Assembly (NCBI GenBank): GCA_902406135.1
Contig: CABPCX010000024.1
Span: 1 to 11,813 of the forward strand
Source of the DNA: an uncultured Eubacteriales bacterium
GTDB lineage: Bacteria > Bacillota > Clostridia > Lachnospirales > Anaerotignaceae
Direction of reading: 5' to 3'
Length of the DNA stretch: 11,813 bases
Below the pieces are notes generated by a model. That model did not search any database, was not told the origin of the DNA, and saw nothing but the letters and a program-made list of their open reading frames with translations. Below are positions 7,321-11,813 of the stretch, piece by piece (position 1 is the stretch's first letter; each line of letters starts with the position of its first letter). The translations under genes were made by a program, and so were the position numbers.

Positions 7321-7349
7321 TTTACAGTATATTTTACGCAGGAAATAAT
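7321..7349 (+). promoter_or_regulatory. Possible promoter of rnr
   Basis: TTTACA (7321-7326), a 17-nt spacer and AATAAT (7344-7349), each one base off consensus, directly after the secG terminator. The leader would be about 34 nt and contain AGGAGGTG (7378-7385). The region is AT-rich, so chance matches are possible. Confidence 0.4.
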
Positions 7350-7389
7350 CAAAAATATAGTTATAAAAAATCGAACAGGAGGTGTTTTT

Positions 7390-9534
7390 ATGGAAAAAAA
7401 CAACGCTCTGCTGTCAGAGCGCAAAAACAGGATAAAAGAATATATAAACAGCGCGGAATACATTCCTCTCAAAAGCCATGAGATGGCCCTTATGCTGGAT
7501 GTGCCGGCAGAGGATATGCCGCTTTTTCAGGATATAATAAACGAGCTTTCAGCGGAAGGCTCCATAGTAATAACAAAAAAAGGCAAGCTTATGCCTGCCG
7601 CAAAGATGAATATTTATCCCGGATATTTTACTGGAAACGCCAGAGGTTTCGGCTTTGTAAAAATTGAAGGCCGTGACAGCGATATATTTATCCCGCCCGA
7701 CAGGGTAAACGGCGCCATGAATAAGGATAAGGTGCTTATAAAAATAACCGAGGAGTCCAGAGACGGCCGCCGCTCGGAAGGCGAGATACTGAGAATACTT
7801 GAAAAGGGTTCCTCAAGGATAGTCGGAACCTTCGACGCCGTAAAAGGCTACGGTTTTGTCATACCAGACGATAAAAAAGAAGGCCGAGACATATTTATCC
7901 CCGAAGGAAAAACCAAAGGCGCAGTTTCGGGACATAAGGTAGTCGTTAAAATAACAAAGCGCGCAGAAGGCAGAAGCAATGCAGAAGGTGTTGTAACGGA
8001 AATACTCGGCCACGCCGATGACCCCGGAGTTGATATACTTTCCGTTGCCCTTCAGTTTGACCTGCCCACGGAATTTCCCGATGCGGTAATGAAACAGATT
8101 AAAAATATTGACCCCGATAAGATTGACGAAAGTCTTATAGCCGGCAGAGAAGATTTAAGGGACGTACTTACGGTAACAATAGACGGCGACGACTCAAAGG
8201 ACTTTGACGATGCCGTATCCATTGAGAAAACGGAAAAAGGCTATACTCTCGGAGTGCATATAGCCGACGTTACGGAATATGTTACTGAAAACTCTCCCCT
8301 GGATAAGGAAGCCTTAAAGAGAGGAACAAGCGTGTATCTGGTGGACAGGGTAATACCCATGCTTCCCCATAAGCTTTCAAACGGTATATGCTCCCTGAAT
8401 CCCAATTCGGACAGACTTGCCTTAAGCTGCATAATGGATATTGATTTTGGCGGAAACGTAACAAACCACAGGGTTGTAAAAAGTGTTATATGTTCCGACA
8501 AACGAATGACCTATAACATAGTCAATGACATTCTTGAGGGTGACAGGAGCAGATATGAGCAGGAATACGGTTTCCTCTTTGAAAAATTTGATTTAATGGC
8601 AGAGCTTAGAAACATACTTCTTGAAAAGAGAAGAAAACACGGCTCGGTAAACTTTGACCTGCCCGAATGTGAAATAAAGCTGGACTCCAACGGCCACCCC
8701 ATTGATATAAGACCCCGTGAAAGAAACACTGCCATGAGTGTTATCGAGGAATTTATGCTTATATGCAACGAGACCATAGCTGAGGACTTTTTCTGGAGGG
8801 ATATACCCTTTGTATACCGTAACCACGAAACTCCCGACAGCGAAAAAATAAAGGACCTTTCCCAGTTTATATACGGATTCGGATACCGTCTCAAGGGCAG
8901 TTTCAAAGAAGGCATACATCCGAAGGCCATAGCCGACCTGCTTGAGAGCGTAAAGGGCAAACCCGAGGAAAGGATAATAAGCAGGGTAGCCTTAAGAAGT
9001 ATGAAACAGGCTAAATATATGCCCGAAAACCTCGGACATTTCGGTCTTGCGGCAAAATATTACTGCCACTTCACATCACCCATAAGGAGATACCCTGACC
9101 TTCAGATACACAGGATAATCAAGGAAGCCATTGACGGAAAACTGAATGAAAAAAGGCTGAATCATTATGAGGCCATACTCCCTGAGGTTTGCGAGCACAG
9201 TTCAAAAACCGAAAGAAATGCCGAAGAAGCCGAGCGTGAGGCAGACAGACTTAAACAGGTACAGTATATGGCTGACCACATCGGAGAAACATTCAAAGGC
9301 ATTGTATCAGGTGTCACTTCCTTTGGAGTATTTGTTGAGCTTCCAAACACTGTGGAAGGTCTTGTGCCCATGGAATCCATGGTAGATGATTTCTACCGCT
9401 ATGACGAAAAAAATATGCGCGTCGAAGGTGTTCATACGGGCAAAAAGATATATCCCGGCAATGAAATGACCGTTACCGTTAAAAATGTCGACTTAATGGC
9501 AAGGACCATTGACTTTGAAGCAGTTGACAGATAA
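7390..9534 (+). CDS. rnr: Ribonuclease R
   Basis: 714 residues; AGGAGGTG upstream fixes the start. A processive 3'-5' exoribonuclease that degrades structured RNA and, with SmpB-tmRNA, non-stop mRNA. Domains in order: N-terminal winged helix (about 10-70), two cold-shock OB folds (about 76-135 with GFGFVKI, and 145-205 with GYGFVIP), the RNB catalytic domain (about 255-580) and a C-terminal S1 domain (about 632-710, SFGVFVELPNTVEGLV). The Mg-binding aspartates are intact as D265, D271, D273 and D274 (IDGDDSKDFDDA), and the TSPIRRYPD motif (562-570) supplies the catalytic arginine. The protein stops just after S1, without the Lys-rich tail of E. coli RNase R. The downstream smpB gene often seen in Firmicutes is absent. 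The last codons overlap the -35 of the next operon. Confidence 0.96.
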   Translation: MEKNNALLSERKNRIKEYINSAEYIPLKSHEMALMLDVPAEDMPLFQDIINELSAEGSIVITKKGKLMPAAKMNIYPGYFTGNARGFGFVKIEGRDSDIFIPPDRVNGAMNKDKVLIKITEESRDGRRSEGEILRILEKGSSRIVGTFDAVKGYGFVIPDDKKEGRDIFIPEGKTKGAVSGHKVVVKITKRAEGRSNAEGVVTEILGHADDPGVDILSVALQFDLPTEFPDAVMKQIKNIDPDKIDESLIAGREDLRDVLTVTIDGDDSKDFDDAVSIEKTEKGYTLGVHIADVTEYVTENSPLDKEALKRGTSVYLVDRVIPMLPHKLSNGICSLNPNSDRLALSCIMDIDFGGNVTNHRVVKSVICSDKRMTYNIVNDILEGDRSRYEQEYGFLFEKFDLMAELRNILLEKRRKHGSVNFDLPECEIKLDSNGHPIDIRPRERNTAMSVIEEFMLICNETIAEDFFWRDIPFVYRNHETPDSEKIKDLSQFIYGFGYRLKGSFKEGIHPKAIADLLESVKGKPEERIISRVALRSMKQAKYMPENLGHFGLAAKYYCHFTSPIRRYPDLQIHRIIKEAIDGKLNEKRLNHYEAILPEVCEHSSKTERNAEEAEREADRLKQVQYMADHIGETFKGIVSGVTSFGVFVELPNTVEGLVPMESMVDDFYRYDEKNMRVEGVHTGKKIYPGNEMTVTVKNVDLMARTIDFEAVDR

Positions 9535-9552
9535 ACATATATGTGTTAAATT
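9524..9552 (+). promoter_or_regulatory. Probable promoter of the marR-MATE operon, inside the end of rnr
   Basis: A perfect -35 TTGACA (9524-9529) is formed by the last sense codons of rnr. A 17-nt spacer leads to TAAATT (9547-9552), a weaker -10. The start would be near 9558, inside the palindrome 9553-9584. No better promoter is visible before marR. The -35 match is strong, the -10 moderate. Confidence 0.5.
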
Positions 9553-9590
9553 AGTTAAGCAAACTTAATTAAGTTTGCTTAACTTTTTTT
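9553..9590 (+). terminator. 32-nt perfect palindrome plus T-run: rnr terminator and likely MarR operator
   Basis: AGTTAAGCAAACTTAA (9553-9568) is followed directly by its exact reverse complement (9569-9584), then T up to 9590. In rnr mRNA this forms a long hairpin with a U-tract, a good intrinsic terminator 18 nt after the stop. In DNA each half also contains its own inverted repeat, TTAAG-N4-CTTAA, a size and type bound by MarR dimers. The site overlaps the expected start of marR transcription, so bound regulator would block it. Terminator role is well supported; operator role is inferred. Confidence 0.8.
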
Positions 9591-9605
9591 ATTTGGAGGA
9601 ATGAT

Positions 9606-10055
9606 ATGTTAAAGGAAGCCTTAGACAGATACTACTATAAAGTAACCTTAAGTGAGCTCAAACGTCTGAGCAACGGCAAAGAGTTTTCGGGTATAACCTA
9701 TAACAGCCTGCTCTATATGGACCTTATAGCATACGGCGATAATCCCACACCTTCAAAGCTGGCTAAAATGCTGAATGTTTCAAAATCGGCAGTTACCTCC
9801 AAGGTATCCGAATTAATGAAACAGGGTCTGGTGGACAGGGTCGAAAGCGAAACCGACAAAAGAAGTTTTACTCTGCGGCCCTCTACCTCTGCGGCAAAAA
9901 TATATAAGACCTGCGACACTGCCTTTGAAAAGGCAGTTGACGAGCTCAATCAAATCTACAGCAGTGAAGAAATTGCGTCTTTCTGCAGAATACTCGATTC
10001 ATTTACGGATATTTATACAGGAGAGATAGAAAATGGAAGCGGCACTGATAAGTAA
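9606..10055 (+). CDS. MarR-family transcriptional regulator
   Basis: 149 residues, the usual family length. The start is set by GGAGG (9595-9599), 6 nt upstream. N- and C-terminal helices (about 1-30 and 97-139) form the dimer interface; between them lies the winged helix: TPSKLAKMLNVSKSAVTSKV (48-67) holds the helix-turn-helix, the recognition helix is about 58-74, and the wing carries the signature D84-K85-R86 with SFTL as the following strand. Such proteins usually repress their own operon and release DNA when a phenolic or lipophilic ligand, or oxidation of a cysteine, changes the dimer. C103 and C127 are present but not in the N-terminal position of OhrR, so redox sensing is not indicated. 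The 3' end overlaps the MATE gene by 23 nt, which strongly suggests it controls that exporter. Confidence 0.92.
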   Translation: MLKEALDRYYYKVTLSELKRLSNGKEFSGITYNSLLYMDLIAYGDNPTPSKLAKMLNVSKSAVTSKVSELMKQGLVDRVESETDKRSFTLRPSTSAAKIYKTCDTAFEKAVDELNQIYSSEEIASFCRILDSFTDIYTGEIENGSGTDK

Positions 10056-11364
10056 TATTAACTTTAAAAGCGTAATGAAATTTACCATACCGACCATTAT
10101 AATGATGGTATTTATGGCCATATACCAGATGGTGGATGGTGTATTTATATCAAATATAATAGGCACCGACGCCTTATCGGCGGTAAATATAGTTTTTCCC
10201 GTCATAAGCCTGCTTATAGGCGTTTCGATAATGCTTGGCACCGGCGGCAGTGCCGTCATAGCCACAAATCTGGGTGAAGGCCGAATAATGGAAGCAAAAC
10301 AGAGATTTACATTCATAGTCGCGGTTGGTATTGCTGTCGGAGTTATTTCCGGAATTTTGGGATTTTCTCTGGCAGGACCCCTTTCAAATGTCCTGGGCTC
10401 AACCCCTGCCCTCTATGATTACTGTGTGGATTACATATCCGTACTTTCCCTTGCGGCACCCTTCGCCGTACTGCAGATGCTCTTTACCTGCTTCTTCCCA
10501 GCAGCCGGAAAACCCAAACTGGGGCTGGCTGTTGTCGTGGACGGAGGAGTGGCCAATGTAATACTGGACTGGCTTTTTATGGCGGTATTGGGACTTGGCA
10601 TAAAGGGTGCGGCTGTGGCAACGGGTATCGGATATGCCATACCGGCGGTTTTCGGAGTTGTATATTTCGCAGTAAAACGTGACGGCCTCTTATGTTTTGA
10701 AAAACCTAAGGCAGAATTTAAAGTACTTCTTTCCGCCTGCTTTAACGGCTCATCGGAAATGGTAACTAATCTTGCCAACGGAGTTACCACCTTCCTCTTT
10801 AACCTTATGATGATGAAGATTGTTGGAGAGGACGGCGTGGCCGCCATAACGGTTGCCCTCTATGCCCAGTTTCTTCTAACGGCAGTATATATGGGATATT
10901 CCGGAGGCATAGCCCCTGTCATAAGCTATAACTACGGACGCCAGGATACGGCAGCCCTTAAAAAGACAATAAAAATAAGCCTCATATTCATAGTCCTTAA
11001 CTCCATACTCTGGTTTTTCCTGAGTATAGTTTTGGAAGACGCCATAACGGGAATTTTTGTGCGCGACGGCAACAATGTAAAAAGAATAATCGATGAAGGC
11101 TGGAAAATATTTACCCTGACATTCCTTCTTTCGGGCTTCAATATTTTTGCCTCATCAATGTTTACGGCCTTTTCAAACGGCCTCATATCTGCCCTTATAT
11201 CGTTTCTGCGTACATTCGGATTTTTATCTGCCTGCATACTGCTTCTTCCTATAATAGCGGGAGTAAATGGTATATGGCTGTCAGTACCCTTAGCGGAAGC
11301 CCTTACTTTATGTATATCGGTACTCTGCTTTATAATCTACCGAAAGAAATACGAATACATTTAA
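10033..11364 (+). CDS. MATE-family multidrug/metabolite efflux transporter
   Basis: 443 residues with about twelve hydrophobic helices in two homologous halves, the standard MATE layout. Half one starts FTIPTIIMMVFMAIYQMVDG (17-36) with the typical VDGVFISNIIG stretch; half two starts around FNGSSEMVTNLANGVTTFLF. These features fit the MepA/DinF-like bacterial branch. It should export cationic or amphipathic compounds in exchange for Na+ or H+; the substrate cannot be read from sequence. Start ATG 10033 has AGGAGA about 9 nt upstream, inside marR, and the 23-nt overlap suggests translational coupling with the regulator. Transcription probably ends at the hairpin 11398-11458. Confidence 0.93.
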   Translation: MEAALISNINFKSVMKFTIPTIIMMVFMAIYQMVDGVFISNIIGTDALSAVNIVFPVISLLIGVSIMLGTGGSAVIATNLGEGRIMEAKQRFTFIVAVGIAVGVISGILGFSLAGPLSNVLGSTPALYDYCVDYISVLSLAAPFAVLQMLFTCFFPAAGKPKLGLAVVVDGGVANVILDWLFMAVLGLGIKGAAVATGIGYAIPAVFGVVYFAVKRDGLLCFEKPKAEFKVLLSACFNGSSEMVTNLANGVTTFLFNLMMMKIVGEDGVAAITVALYAQFLLTAVYMGYSGGIAPVISYNYGRQDTAALKKTIKISLIFIVLNSILWFFLSIVLEDAITGIFVRDGNNVKRIIDEGWKIFTLTFLLSGFNIFASSMFTAFSNGLISALISFLRTFGFLSACILLLPIIAGVNGIWLSVPLAEALTLCISVLCFIIYRKKYEYI

Positions 11365-11367
11365 GCC

Positions 11368-11388
11368 TAATGTAACAAGGTCACATTA
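11368..11388. repeat. Inverted repeat upstream of the ferredoxin promoter, candidate operator
   Basis: TAATGT (11368-11373) and ACATTA (11383-11388) are separated by 9 nt. The site begins 4 nt after the MATE stop and ends 5 nt before the ferredoxin -35. There is no U-run after it, so it is not a terminator. The position fits an activator or regulator site, but the arms are short and I recognise no specific family. Confidence 0.35.
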
Positions 11389-11393
11389 AACCA

Positions 11394-11422
11394 TTGTAAA
11401 AAAAACCTCCTTCTGATATATT
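11394..11422 (+). promoter_or_regulatory. Probable promoter of the ferredoxin operon
   Basis: TTGTAA (11394-11399), a 17-nt spacer and TATATT (11417-11422), preceded by TGA as an extended -10. The start would be near A11429, giving a leader of about 30 nt with AAGGAGG (11445-11451). RNA from here lacks the upstream CCTCCTT that could hide the RBS. Confidence 0.55.
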
Positions 11423-11458
11423 TATCCCACTTGATAAATCTCATAAGGAGGATTTTTT
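11398..11458 (+). terminator. Nested hairpin with U-tract after MATE; would also sequester the ferredoxin RBS
   Basis: Outer arms: an A-run plus CCTCCTT (11406-11412) pair with AAGGAGG (11445-11451), and after one bulged A the six T at 11453-11458 can pair with the A-run. Inner arms: ATTTATC (11420-11426) and GATAAAT (11433-11439) around a 6-nt loop. In transcripts coming from the MATE gene the hairpin could terminate transcription and, in any read-through RNA, cover the ribosome binding site directly before ATG 11459. The pairings are visible; the activity is inferred. Confidence 0.55.
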
Positions 11459-11665
11459 ATGCCATCAAAAAAATATGCTGTCATAGGAAAAAACTGCGTA
11501 GCCTGTGGCTGCTGTGTAAAGGTCTGTCCCCTTGGTGCGGTGTCCGTATGGAAAGGAGTTACCGCAGTCGTTGACGATTCCGTATGTGTAGGCTGTGGAA
11601 AATGCGCGGCGGAATGTCCTGCCGGCGTTATAGAAGTCGTATTAAGGGAGGGTCAGGAGAAATGA
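11459..11665 (+). CDS. 2[4Fe-4S] ferredoxin-type protein
   Basis: 68 residues; AAGGAGG 7 nt upstream fixes the start. Two complete cluster motifs of the CxxCxxCxxxCP type are present: C13, C16, C19, C23-P24 and C43, C46, C49, C53-P54. In the bacterial fold the last Cys of each motif ligates the other cluster. One extra cysteine, C18, lies inside the first motif (CGCC). A soluble cytoplasmic low-potential electron carrier, or a small subunit feeding a membrane partner. Its stop overlaps the next gene by 4 nt (ATGA), so it is probably translationally coupled to the membrane protein and works with it in electron transfer. Confidence 0.92.
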   Translation: MPSKKYAVIGKNCVACGCCVKVCPLGAVSVWKGVTAVVDDSVCVGCGKCAAECPAGVIEVVLREGQEK

Positions 11666-11813
11666 AAAACAATAAAAAACACTGGTATGACTATCTTTGG
11701 ATAGTTACACCCATATATTTTACCCTCGGCTTTTTTAACATAATGTTTGCCTGGATAGGTATGATATTTTTCTACCTGCCCCTTATAATATCCATATTCG
11801 GAGGCGGAAAACT
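11662..11813 (+). CDS. Membrane protein, probable 4Fe-4S NapH/YccM-type, C-terminus cut by window edge
   Basis: ATG 11662 overlaps the ferredoxin stop (ATGA); GGGAGG at 11646-11651 lies 10 nt upstream. Fifty full codons are visible: a short basic N-terminus (MKNNKKHWYDYLW), then two hydrophobic segments (about residues 13-31 and 33-46) ending FGGGK at the edge. The FAWIGMIFFYLPLI stretch resembles, from memory, the start of clostridial 4Fe-4S binding membrane proteins of the NapH/YccM type, in which cluster-binding cysteines follow. No cysteine is visible yet, so the assignment rests on that resemblance and the coupled ferredoxin gene. The reading frame is sound, the family only likely. Confidence 0.6.
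   Translation, partial: MKNNKKHWYDYLWIVTPIYFTLGFFNIMFAWIGMIFFYLPLIISIFGGGK

Overview
The window looks like a chromosomal segment from a low-GC, Gram-positive anaerobe of the class Clostridia. The signs are strong AGGAGG ribosome binding sites, heavy use of ATA and AGA codons, two S-layer-homology (SLH) surface proteins, a KtrAB-type potassium system, a secG-rnr neighbourhood and a clostridial 2[4Fe-4S] ferredoxin. The sequence alone does not support a genus. I see no tRNA, rRNA, insertion sequence, prophage or CRISPR array.

Left third (1-4494, minus strand): two consecutive genes for secreted, wall-anchored proteins. The upstream gene (4494 to 1870) encodes an 874-residue protein with SLH domains at its N-terminus and eight tandem beta-rich repeats of 72-84 residues. 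It ends in a clear intrinsic terminator (1822-1853). The next gene starts at 1581 and runs off the left edge. Its 527 visible codons have no stop and encode a signal peptide, five GLUG-type repeats, two InlB-like beta-grasp repeats and the first residues of a C-terminal SLH domain. The two proteins carry the anchor at opposite ends.

Middle (4495-9534, plus strand): a 441-bp divergent intergenic region has a promoter at each side and two GC-rich perfect inverted repeats between them. It is followed by ktrB (K+ channel-like subunit) and ktrA (cytoplasmic gating subunit), 16 nt apart. secG has its own strong promoter and terminator. rnr (RNase R) follows. The smpB gene often found after rnr in Firmicutes is absent here.

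Right part (9535-11813, plus strand): a MarR-family regulator overlaps a MATE efflux transporter by 23 nt, so this is a typical self-regulated drug or metabolite efflux pair. A second short operon then starts: a 68-residue 2[4Fe-4S] ferredoxin overlaps by 4 nt a membrane protein cut by the right edge, which resembles the start of NapH/YccM-type 4Fe-4S membrane proteins.

The most interesting signals are at the two operon junctions on the right. At each, a promoter is merged with the upstream gene's terminator-like hairpin. Read-through RNA would carry the complete hairpin, while RNA started at the internal promoter would lack its 5' arm. At 9553-9584 this is a 32-nt perfect palindrome that also looks like a MarR operator. 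At 11398-11458 the hairpin would sequester the ferredoxin ribosome binding site. Nothing here clearly amounts to a wholly new biological system.
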